20,967 bases of DNA from SSC4 sp964642445 (GTDB lineage Bacteria; Chloroflexota; Anaerolineae; SSC4; Amarolineaceae), in assembly GCA_964642445.1 (NCBI GenBank), contig CAZXQZ010000061.1:1-20967 (forward strand). Direction: 5' to 3'. Below the pieces are notes generated by a model. The model had not been told where the DNA came from and ran no database searches. It was given only the letters and a program-made list of their open reading frames with translations. Below, in pieces: positions 15,047 to 20,967 of this stretch; the stretch's first letter is position 1, and every line of letters begins with the position of its first letter. Position numbers and translations under genes: made by a program.

Positions 15047-15090
15047 TGACACGGCGCCGTTTTGGGCGCTGCCTGGTTTTGCCTGTGTCA
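15047..15090 (+). promoter_or_regulatory. Folded 5' leader of the ROK mRNA
   Basis: TGACAC (15047-15052) and GTGTCA (15085-15090) can pair around an inner hairpin GCGCC (15054-15058) / GGCGC (15065-15069). The element lies between the predicted start of transcription and ATG 15118. Its function is unknown, and it may be incidental in GC-rich DNA. Confidence 0.3.
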
Positions 15091-15117
15091 CATTTGGGAA
15101 CTGCCGACCCTGGCTTG

Positions 15118-16392
15118 ATGCGCAAACTAAACAAAGACGCGGTATTGGAGCTGGTACGCCAGGCCGGGCCGATTTCGCGCGCCGACCTGGCACGGCACAC
15201 CCTGCTCAGCCCGTCGACGATATCGGCCATCACCGTGGAGTTGATCGAAGCACAGCTGGTGCGCGAAACGGGCGCAGGGCTGTCACGGGGTGGTCGCCGG
15301 CCGGTCCTTTTGGAATTCAACCGCGAGGCCGGGGTTGTCGTGGGTGTGGAGATGGGGGTCACGCATCTCACGGTATTGGTAACCAACCTGGCCCCGGACA
15401 TCCAGGTGCGCTACGAGGTGCCGTTCAACGTTGCCGCCGGGCCCGAGGTCGGAATCGAGCGCCTGGTCGAGGGAATCTGTGCCGCGGTGAGCCAGTTGGC
15501 ACGCACCAATGGTGCCTCCTGCCGCATTGCCGGCGTGGGTGTGGGTGTGCCCGGCCCGGTAAACGTGGCCAATGGCACCCTGGTGGCACCCCCCTTGATT
15601 CCGGAGTGGGATGGTTATCCCCTGCGCACCGAGCTGACAACACGGCTCGGCCTGCCGGTCTTGATTGACAACGACGCGACACTGGGGGTCCTGGGTGAAT
15701 ACACCTTTGGTGCCGGCCGGGACGTTCAAGCCCTGGCCTATGTCAAACTAGGAACCGGCATCGGCTGTGGACTGATCTGTAACGGGGAAGTGTACCGGGG
15801 GGCGCGGGGGTATGCGGGCGAGATCGGCCATCTGATGGTTGCTCAGAACGGGCCACCCTGCCGCTGCGGCAGCTACGGCTGCCTGGAAGCCATGGCGGGT
15901 GGCGAAGCGGTGGCGCAGCAGGCCAAACTGGCTCTGAAAGCCGGCCACCGGTCTATCCTGGCGACCATCGCCGACCCGGATGCGATCACGGCGCGTGAGG
16001 TAGCGGCTGCTGCCGCCGCAGGTGATGCACTCGGCCGGCAAATTCTCAACACGGCGGGCCGTCTGCTGGGGATCGCCCTGGCCGACCTGGTCAACCTGTT
16101 GAATCCGGGTCGCATCATCATCGGCGGTGGTCTGGCCCAGGCGGGTGATTCGCTGCTGGCACCGCTGCGTGACACGGTACGGTCGCAGGCCATGCGGGCC
16201 AGCGGTCAGGTGACCGAAATCGTACCTGCCGCCCTGGGACGTGACTCGATTGCGCTGGGCGCCGTTGCCATGGTACTAAAAACCATTCTGTATGGTGCTG
16301 CGATCGAGACCCGCACCCTGCCAACCATGGGATTGTTTTCAAGTACGCGGTCGGCCTGGGAACGCCAGGCGCTGGAGGCTGCGGTCAACTAA
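15118..16392 (+). CDS. ROK-family transcriptional repressor (sugar-responsive, NagC/Mlc/XylR type)
   Basis: A 424-residue regulator. Residues 5-60 form a winged helix-turn-helix (LVRQAGPISRADLARHTLLS, SPSTISAITVELIEAQLV). The rest is a ROK sugar-binding/kinase domain with IAGVGVGVPGPV (138-149), the ligand-binding DNDATLG (184-190), LGTGIGCGLI (211-220), the zinc/sugar-contact EIGHLM (235-240) and the ROK zinc cluster C248, C250, C255 (CRCGSYGCLE). Because the DND and ExGH residues are kept, sugar binding is likely. It probably represses itself and the transporter operon that follows until an oligosaccharide or its product binds. ATG 15118 begins the normal HTH sequence and lies about 80 nt after the predicted transcription start. 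In-frame GTG 15085 is possible; no clear ribosome site precedes either. Confidence 0.9.
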   Translation: MRKLNKDAVLELVRQAGPISRADLARHTLLSPSTISAITVELIEAQLVRETGAGLSRGGRRPVLLEFNREAGVVVGVEMGVTHLTVLVTNLAPDIQVRYEVPFNVAAGPEVGIERLVEGICAAVSQLARTNGASCRIAGVGVGVPGPVNVANGTLVAPPLIPEWDGYPLRTELTTRLGLPVLIDNDATLGVLGEYTFGAGRDVQALAYVKLGTGIGCGLICNGEVYRGARGYAGEIGHLMVAQNGPPCRCGSYGCLEAMAGGEAVAQQAKLALKAGHRSILATIADPDAITAREVAAAAAAGDALGRQILNTAGRLLGIALADLVNLLNPGRIIIGGGLAQAGDSLLAPLRDTVRSQAMRASGQVTEIVPAALGRDSIALGAVAMVLKTILYGAAIETRTLPTMGLFSSTRSAWERQALEAAVN

Positions 16393-16573
16393 AGTCGATC
16401 TGCAGACCACCGACCGACCCGCCTGACGGGTAAGATTGGCGACGATCGCGTCGGTTCCTGAAGCCAACACGGCATGCCTCGTTTACCGTGGTGTGCTGGG
16501 AAAGGAGCAGATACCATCCATTAGATCCGCCATTTCCTAATCTGCTCGATGCAGAGTTCGCGATAGTTACGCT

Positions 16574-16602
16574 GACCGATGGACAGAATGGTCCATACGG
16601 TC
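16574..16602 (+). promoter_or_regulatory. Hairpin/dyad in the transporter operon leader
   Basis: GACCG (16574-16578) and TGGAC (16580-16584) pair with GTCCA (16591-16595) and CGGTC (16598-16602): ten base pairs with a small internal bulge and a 6-nt loop, 32 nt ahead of the binding-protein ATG. It may be an operator or an mRNA-stabilising 5' hairpin. The rest of the 242-nt gap (16393-16634) holds a small hairpin at 16417-16431 and no promoter I can call with confidence. Confidence 0.5.
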
Positions 16603-16634
16603 GATGATAATCAACACCCATAAGGAGAGAAAGT

Positions 16635-17990
16635 ATGAAGAAGACGTTTGCATTGTTGGCCATGCTGTTGATCGCCAGCCTGGTCCTGGCGGCCTGCGGC
16701 GGTACGGCGGCGACGCCAACTGCGGCACCGGTCGAAGAACCGACCGCCGCCCCCGTCGAAGAGCCCACTGCGGCACCGGTCGAAGAACCGACCGCCGCCC
16801 CCGTCGAAGAGCCCACCGCAGACACCGGCGGTACTGCCTGCACCGGCACACCGGTCAAGCTCACCGTCTGGCACGGCTGGGCCGGCGCCTACCTGGAGGC
16901 CATCGAGACGGTCTTCGCTGATTACACCAGCAATGTCGACCCCTGCGTCACCATCGAGCTGTCCAAGGTCGACAACCTGAACGACGCCCTGGCTGTGGCT
17001 GTGCCGGCCGGCGAAGGCCCCGACATCCTGGCCTGGGTCAACGACCAGATCGGCAAGAACGCCCTCAGCGGTAACATCGTCCCGCTCGACGACCAGGGCG
17101 TTACCCAGGACTTCCTCAAGGAGACCTACGAGCCCGCCGCGGTGCAGGGTATGGTCTGGCAGAACGAAATCTGGGGCCTGCCCGAATCCCAGGAAGGTAT
17201 CACCCTGATCCTGAACAAGGCTGTGGCCACGGCGGCTGACTTCCCCAGCGACCCGACCGACTTCGCGGCCCTGCTGGAAGCGGCCAAGACCTTCGCTGAA
17301 GCCAACCCCGAAAAGGCCCTCTTCTGCAACCAGGGTCTGGGCAACCCCGACGCCTACCACGTTGGCACCATCTACTTCGGCTTCGGCATGCCGGGCTACG
17401 TCGATGACCAGGGCAACGTCTACCTGAACACCCCTGAAGGCATCGCAGCGGCCACCTGGATGAAGGACGCCACCGCCTACCTGCCCAAGGAGACCAGCCA
17501 CGAAATCTGCAAGGCTGGCCTGATCGAAGGCAAGTTCGGTGCCTGGTGGAGTGGCCCGTGGGCCATTGCCGACCTCGAAGCGGCCGGTGTGGACTATGAG
17601 CTGCTGACCTTCGGCAAGCCGTTCGTCGGCATCAAGACCCTGATGTTGACCCCGAATGCGGTCGATCGTGGCAATGCCGCGGCGGCGGTTGAAGTCATGA
17701 AGTACTTCACCAGCGCCGACGTGCAGAAGAGCCTGGCCCTGATCAACAAGACCGTGCCCGCAGCCACCGCGGCGCTCAACTCGCCCGAACTGCAGGCCGA
17801 GCCGATCATCCAGGGCTTCGCCAAGGTGCTGAGCACCGGTGTACCGGCGGCCAATACGCCGTACGCCGATGCGCAGTGGCAGCCGGTGGGTGACGCCACC
17901 ACCGCCGTCTGGACCGGTGCCCAAACACCGGAAGAGGCGATGGCGGCGGCCCAGGAAGCCATCGAGAAGAACATCGCAACGATGCAGTAA
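16635..17990 (+). CDS. Maltose/oligosaccharide-type ABC transporter substrate-binding lipoprotein
   Basis: The extracellular binding component of a CUT1-type sugar importer, 451 residues. A signal peptide ends at the lipobox LVLAAC (C21). A repetitive linker of four PVEEPTAA-type units follows (about 28-62), then the solute-binding domain beginning TPVKLTVWHGWAG. The WHGW opening, GPDILAWVNDQIGKNALSGNIVPLDD (105-130 region), VQGMVWQNEIWGLPES and the GLIEGKFGAWWSGPWAIADLEAAG segment are typical of MalE-like proteins and supply aromatic residues for sugar stacking. AAGGAG at 16622-16627 is 7 nt before ATG. Permeases follow after a terminator-like hairpin. The neighbouring GH13 gene supports malto-oligosaccharides as cargo, but other sugars are possible. 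Confidence 0.93.
   Translation: MKKTFALLAMLLIASLVLAACGGTAATPTAAPVEEPTAAPVEEPTAAPVEEPTAAPVEEPTADTGGTACTGTPVKLTVWHGWAGAYLEAIETVFADYTSNVDPCVTIELSKVDNLNDALAVAVPAGEGPDILAWVNDQIGKNALSGNIVPLDDQGVTQDFLKETYEPAAVQGMVWQNEIWGLPESQEGITLILNKAVATAADFPSDPTDFAALLEAAKTFAEANPEKALFCNQGLGNPDAYHVGTIYFGFGMPGYVDDQGNVYLNTPEGIAAATWMKDATAYLPKETSHEICKAGLIEGKFGAWWSGPWAIADLEAAGVDYELLTFGKPFVGIKTLMLTPNAVDRGNAAAAVEVMKYFTSADVQKSLALINKTVPAATAALNSPELQAEPIIQGFAKVLSTGVPAANTPYADAQWQPVGDATTAVWTGAQTPEEAMAAAQEAIEKNIATMQ
16719..16814 (+). repeat. Perfect 48-nt tandem duplication in the binding-protein linker
   Basis: Two identical 48-nt copies (16719-16766 and 16767-16814). Each consists of two 24-nt halves that encode nearly the same peptide with different synonymous codons. 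The result is four Glu/Pro/Thr/Ala linker units between the lipid anchor and the folded domain. Perfect DNA identity points to a recent duplication that can expand or contract. Confidence 0.93.
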
Positions 17991-17999
17991 CGCGCTAAC

Positions 18000-18033
18000 G
18001 AAGGGCGGCACACCACAGTGTGTGCCGCCCTTC
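18000..18033 (+). terminator. Intrinsic-terminator-like hairpin between binding protein and first permease
   Basis: A perfect 14-bp stem (18000-18013 with 18020-18033) with a 6-nt loop begins 10 nt after the binding-protein stop and is followed by TTCTTA, a weak T-rich tail. It probably gives partial termination or protects the upstream mRNA end, so that binding protein is made in excess over permeases. Similar hairpins follow malE in other bacteria. The remaining gap to 18130 contains a direct repeat CGTGCAACC (18051-18059 and 18066-18074). Confidence 0.75.
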
Positions 18034-18130
18034 TTCTTACTGCAAGATCCCGTGCAACCTGTTGACGTGCAACCCCTGGTGGTGTTGCGAGGTGATTGTT
18101 CATCTGCACCCCTGGTAAGGAGAGTCGTTC

Positions 18131-19336
18131 ATGATCGGCTGGTCTGGATCGCGTAAGTTCTTTACCGTGCTCTTGTTTATCCTGCCTACCATGCTTGGGG
18201 TCACCATCGTCAGCCTTTATCCGATGGTCTACAACCTCTACATCTCGTTCACAAACCGCAACCGTTTTCACCCTGTCCCCGATTGTACCGATAGGCTGAC
18301 CGGTATTCTCGACCCGACATGCTGGACCCTGACAAGCACCAGCTTCAAACCACGCGGTGCACCCTACGAGCTCAATGATCCGATCTGGAAGAACTATCAG
18401 GAACTCTTGGGTGAGCTGTTTTCGGTCGAGTCGCTGGTGTCGCTGCTGCTGATTGCGGCGGTGTTTGTGCCCGTCATCATTGCCTATGTCGCGGTGCGTC
18501 GCCTGAACCGACGCACGAGCGCACCGGCTACCTGGCCAATCTGGCTGGCCGGTATTGCGGTCACTGCCATCTTGTGGTTTGCGATGGGCACGACCGCACG
18601 CATTTCCAACTTGATGGCGACCGGTCCTTTCATCTACGTGATGACCACCACCGTCGCCTACGTGATCGCCTGTATCCCCTTGTTTTTCATCATGGGCCTG
18701 ACCATCGCCCTGGTTTTGAATGAAGAGGGTATTCGTGGTCGCGGCGTGTGGCGCATGCTGCTCATTGTGCCCTGGGCGGTGCCCAGTTACATTACCGCCC
18801 TGATCTGGCAGTTCTTCTTTCGTGACCAGGGTACGATCAACCAGGTGTTGGCCGTTTTTGGTATCAATGGTCCGACCTGGCTGAACGATCCCCTCCTGGC
18901 GTTTGCCGCGGTGGTGATCATCAACGTCTGGCTGAGTTATCCCTTCTTCATGGTAACGATCCTCGGCGCCCTGCAGTCGATTCCGCAGGATATGTACGAG
19001 GCCGCCGACGTCGATGGTGCCAACTACCGGCAGAAACTGTTCAGCCTGACGCTGCCGATGCTGCGTCCCGCAGTGCTGCCCGCCGTGGTGCTGAGCTCGA
19101 TCACCACCTTCCAGATGTTCAATACGGTGTATCTGGTCACCAAGGGTGGTCCAATCAAGGGTGCAGGTATTCCGGGCGCGACCGAGTTTGTCATGGTTTA
19201 CGCCTACAAACAGGTGTTCAACAACGGCGCCTACGGTCTGGCCGGTGCCTTCGCCGTGATCGTATTTATCATGCTGTTCATCGCCACCCTCTATAGCCTG
19301 CGCATCACGCGCCTCACGCAAGGAGCCAACGCATGA
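18131..19336 (+). CDS. Sugar ABC transporter permease, MalF type
   Basis: An integral-membrane subunit of a CUT1 sugar importer, 401 residues. Hydrophobic segments lie at about 10-32, 102-123, 135-152, 168-196, 208-228, 256-280, 313-330 and 368-390. The cytoplasmic EAA loop that docks the ATPase is EAADVDGANYRQKLFSLTLP (290-309). The first external loop (about 40-100) is enlarged and holds two cysteines (C52, C64) that could form a disulfide. AAGGAG at 18117-18122 is 8 nt before ATG. Its 3' end overlaps the next gene by four bases (ATGA), so the two permeases are coupled. No ATPase gene is visible; a shared MsmX/MalK-type ATPase encoded elsewhere is inferred. Confidence 0.94.
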   Translation: MIGWSGSRKFFTVLLFILPTMLGVTIVSLYPMVYNLYISFTNRNRFHPVPDCTDRLTGILDPTCWTLTSTSFKPRGAPYELNDPIWKNYQELLGELFSVESLVSLLLIAAVFVPVIIAYVAVRRLNRRTSAPATWPIWLAGIAVTAILWFAMGTTARISNLMATGPFIYVMTTTVAYVIACIPLFFIMGLTIALVLNEEGIRGRGVWRMLLIVPWAVPSYITALIWQFFFRDQGTINQVLAVFGINGPTWLNDPLLAFAAVVIINVWLSYPFFMVTILGALQSIPQDMYEAADVDGANYRQKLFSLTLPMLRPAVLPAVVLSSITTFQMFNTVYLVTKGGPIKGAGIPGATEFVMVYAYKQVFNNGAYGLAGAFAVIVFIMLFIATLYSLRITRLTQGANA

Positions 19337-20175
19337 AACACCGCAGTCGAACCACTACCGCGCTTCTCTACGTGATCCTGACCGCGGCGGCGCTGTTTGC
19401 GGTCTACCCGGTCTATTTCGCGTTCCTGGCTTCGCTGCGACCGGGCAACAGCCTGTACTCGACCGACCTGGCCAGCATGTTCTTTCCCACCCAGATCACG
19501 CTAGAAAACTACCGCGCCATGCTGTTCGATAAGCCCTTCTTTGCCTGGGTGGGCAACAGCCTGTTCGTATCGTTGTTCACCGTCGTGGCCTGTCTGATTC
19601 TGGCCACGTCGGCCGCCTTCGCCTTTTCACGGTTCAAGTTCTGGGGGCGTTCTTTTGGCCTGATTCTGTTCCTGGCGATTCAGGCGTTTCCGGCCGTGCT
19701 GGCCCTGGTGCCGATTGCGCAAATTCTGAGTGCGCTCGGCCTCTACAAGAACCTGTGGGGGCTGGTGCTGGCGTACGCGTCGGGCACGCTGGTGTTCTGT
19801 ACCTGGAACCTGAAAGGTTACTTCGATACGATTCCGGTCGAGATGGAAGAGGCTGCCCAAATCGATGGCGCAGGACCCATTCAGAGCTTTATTCGTATTG
19901 CCCTGCCCCTGGCCCGTCCGGCCATTGCCGTCACGGCCCTCTTTGGCTTCCTGGCCGGTTGGGGCGAATACGTGCTGGCCTCGGTCATCATCCCCGCCCC
20001 CGAAACGGCCAAAACGCTGCCGGTGGGTCTGTACAACCTGGCCAGCGACATCAACGTCCCCTGGGGCCAGTTCGCCGCCGGTGCGATGATGGTCAGCATT
20101 CCGGTGCTGATCCTGTTCCTGTATCTGCAGACCTACCTGGAGTCAGGTCTGACCGTCGGTGGCGTCAAGGGGTAA
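19333..20175 (+). CDS. Sugar ABC transporter permease, MalG type
   Basis: The second permease of the importer, 280 residues, forming a heterodimer with the MalF-type protein. Six hydrophobic segments are seen at about 10-33, 72-98, 106-130, 140-158, 196-220 and 246-266. The EAA loop is MEEAAQIDGAGPIQSFIRIA (171-190), followed by LPLARPAI. The C-terminal ESGLTVGGVKG matches the usual MalG ending that contacts the ATPase. AAGGAG at 19320-19325, inside the upstream gene, is 7 nt before ATG, and the start overlaps the upstream stop (ATGA). Confidence 0.95.
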   Translation: MKHRSRTTTALLYVILTAAALFAVYPVYFAFLASLRPGNSLYSTDLASMFFPTQITLENYRAMLFDKPFFAWVGNSLFVSLFTVVACLILATSAAFAFSRFKFWGRSFGLILFLAIQAFPAVLALVPIAQILSALGLYKNLWGLVLAYASGTLVFCTWNLKGYFDTIPVEMEEAAQIDGAGPIQSFIRIALPLARPAIAVTALFGFLAGWGEYVLASVIIPAPETAKTLPVGLYNLASDINVPWGQFAAGAMMVSIPVLILFLYLQTYLESGLTVGGVKG

Positions 20176-20196
20176 GCGATACCCTGTATCCTATCT

Positions 20197-20243
20197 GCGC
20201 ACAGCGTCGTGCGCCTGTGCGGGCGGCACCACGCGGTGCCGCC
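20197..20243 (+). terminator. Hairpin cluster after the permease genes (possible terminator or processing site)
   Basis: GGCGGCACC (20222-20230) and GGTGCCGCC (20235-20243) form a perfect 9-bp stem with a 4-nt loop. Just before it, GCGCAC (20197-20202) can pair with GTGCGC (20209-20214), or alternatively GCACAG (20199-20204) with CTGTGC (20215-20220); these two folds exclude each other. There is no T-tract, so termination is uncertain. Confidence 0.45.
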
Positions 20244-20277
20244 TGCTGCGCGATACGATGGCGTGAATCGCACACGC

Positions 20278-20338
20278 GAGGCTACAAAGGTCCGCGCAAC
20301 AGGGTAGCGCACCGCCTGGAGCCGAATTTTTTAGCCTC
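20278..20338 (+). repeat. Inverted repeat in the leader of the amylase gene
   Basis: GAGGCTA (20278-20284) and TAGCCTC (20332-20338) are perfect 7-nt inverted arms around 47 nt that include an inner GCGC/GCGC hairpin (20294-20297 with 20307-20310). The right arm is preceded by a run of six T (20327-20332). It lies 43 nt before the GTG start and matches no riboswitch class I know. Confidence 0.35.
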
Positions 20339-20380
20339 TGCGCAGCAGGCGCGGGCTGCTTCTGAAGGAATCTCTGTCTC

Positions 20381-20967
20381 GTGGAAGACATCATCTTCGG
20401 TACGCTGGCCAGTGACGAGCTCAAAGTCGCCCACCTGCGCGCGCGCGTACAGGGCATCCAGCACCAGGACCACGTCACCCCGGCCGATCCCCAACCCGGC
20501 CAGGCGATCACACTCAGCGTAACCACCGGACCCGATCTACCCCTGGCGCAGGTGGTCTGTTATTACACTACCGACGGCACCACACCCCGCGGCTCACGTG
20601 GGATAACGCAGCACGGCGAGGCGCGGTCCCTGGACCGTACCCACGTCACCTGGGACAACCTGGCCTGGGGCTACGTACAAACCTGGCAGGTGACGCTGCC
20701 CGCCCAGCCCGATGGCACCCTCGTACGTTATCAGATCGGCGGCTGGACCGGGCATGACGGGCCCGAATACTGGGCCGACTGGCCGAGTGTCCAGGATGCC
20801 AGCGAAGCAGCAACGACCGCCTACTTTGCCGGCCAGTCGGTGACTGCGGCAATCGAACATGGGCGCGCGCTGGCTGCGGCGCGCGGCAGCCAGCCCACCA
20901 CCTTTGCCGTGCACGTCGACTCGCTGGCGCCGCCCGCCTGGACACGCGGCGCCCTCGTCTACCAGGT
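20381..20967 (+). CDS. GH13 alpha-amylase / neopullulanase-type enzyme, N-terminal part (3' partial)
   Basis: An uninterrupted frame of 195 codons runs off the right edge. It starts at GTG 20381, with GAAGGA (20364-20369) upstream and an in-frame TGA at 20363-20365. Residues about 30-140 form an Ig-like beta domain (LSVTTGPDLPLAQVVCYYTT, VTWDNLAWGYVQTWQVTLP, YWADW), as in the N-terminal domains of neopullulanase/cyclomaltodextrinase-like enzymes. The last visible residues, APPAWTRGALVYQ, match the entry into the GH13 catalytic barrel (W-x(3)-A-hydrophobic-x-YQ). No signal peptide is seen, suggesting a cytosolic enzyme that degrades imported oligosaccharides. Catalytic residues lie beyond the window, so the assignment rests on the N-terminal domain and the transporter context. 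Confidence 0.78.
   Translation, partial: MEDIIFGTLASDELKVAHLRARVQGIQHQDHVTPADPQPGQAITLSVTTGPDLPLAQVVCYYTTDGTTPRGSRGITQHGEARSLDRTHVTWDNLAWGYVQTWQVTLPAQPDGTLVRYQIGGWTGHDGPEYWADWPSVQDASEAATTAYFAGQSVTAAIEHGRALAAARGSQPTTFAVHVDSLAPPAWTRGALVYQ

Noticed and set aside
14977..15117. Upstream extension of the ROK regulator
   Set aside because: It would begin before the consensus promoter at 15001-15029, so it could not be in that transcript; the added residues do not look like a domain.
16611..18011. 466-codon minus-strand open frame opposite the substrate-binding lipoprotein
   Set aside because: Low-complexity translation mirrored from the repeat linker and coding sequence of the plus-strand gene; no plausible ribosome site or domain.
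17594..19321. Long minus-strand open frame (575 codons) opposite the binding-protein and permease genes
   Set aside because: It is very rich in His, Gln and Arg, has no recognisable domain, and lies fully opposite well-supported transporter genes; long antisense frames are common in GC-rich coding DNA.
20285..20330. tRNA-like D-arm (GCGC, nine bases, GCGC, then ACC)
   Set aside because: The following bases do not form an anticodon stem, and there is no T-loop GGTTCGA or matching acceptor stem.

Overview
The window looks like chromosomal DNA from a GC-rich bacterium, most probably Chloroflexota (Anaerolineae/Caldilineae type). This is inferred from the proline/threonine (TPTP) linkers behind lipoprotein anchors or membrane helices in several proteins, the anti-sigma protein with an extracellular propeller, and the Chloroflexi-like sugar-transport and purine-salvage proteins. 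Genes are densely packed: 20 coding sequences, two of them cut by the window edges. No gene-free stretch exceeds about 245 bases. I see no insertion sequence, CRISPR array, phage gene, rRNA or tRNA.

Left part (1-9079). A truncated Tat/lipoprotein with a glycosidase-like barrel (+) runs toward a minus-strand ECF sigma / anti-sigma pair, with a long inverted repeat between their ends. Further right on the minus strand is a coupled cluster: a tyrosine recombinase, purine nucleoside phosphorylase and a membrane protein with an Ig-like outer domain. queA and ruvB follow. ruvB is transcribed divergently from the next block, from two back-to-back sigma-70 promoters.

Middle part (9167-14958). The plus strand carries a DksA/TraR zinc-finger protein, upp, a dCMP-deaminase-like enzyme, an esterase lipoprotein with a starch-binding-like domain, and a homocysteine S-methyltransferase family protein. 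upp and the deaminase form a pyrimidine-salvage pair coupled to the DksA-like gene. The methyltransferase meets, tail to tail with 3 nt between stops, a minus-strand pair: a class IV aminotransferase and a purine-type phosphoribosyltransferase.

Right part (14992-20967). This is a carbohydrate-uptake locus. A ROK-family repressor has a consensus sigma-70 promoter with an operator-like dyad on its -35 box. It is followed by a substrate-binding lipoprotein, two maltose-type permeases and the start of a GH13 alpha-amylase/neopullulanase-type enzyme. The likely logic is oligosaccharide import and breakdown under ROK control. The transporter ATPase is not in the window and is probably shared and encoded elsewhere.

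Most of the region is ordinary housekeeping and sugar-uptake content, and I did not find a clearly new system. The most interesting items are regulatory: the ROK operator/promoter, the SigX-like promoter in front of the sigma factor, the long inverted repeat at 1203-1269, and hairpins that may set expression ratios in the transporter operon.
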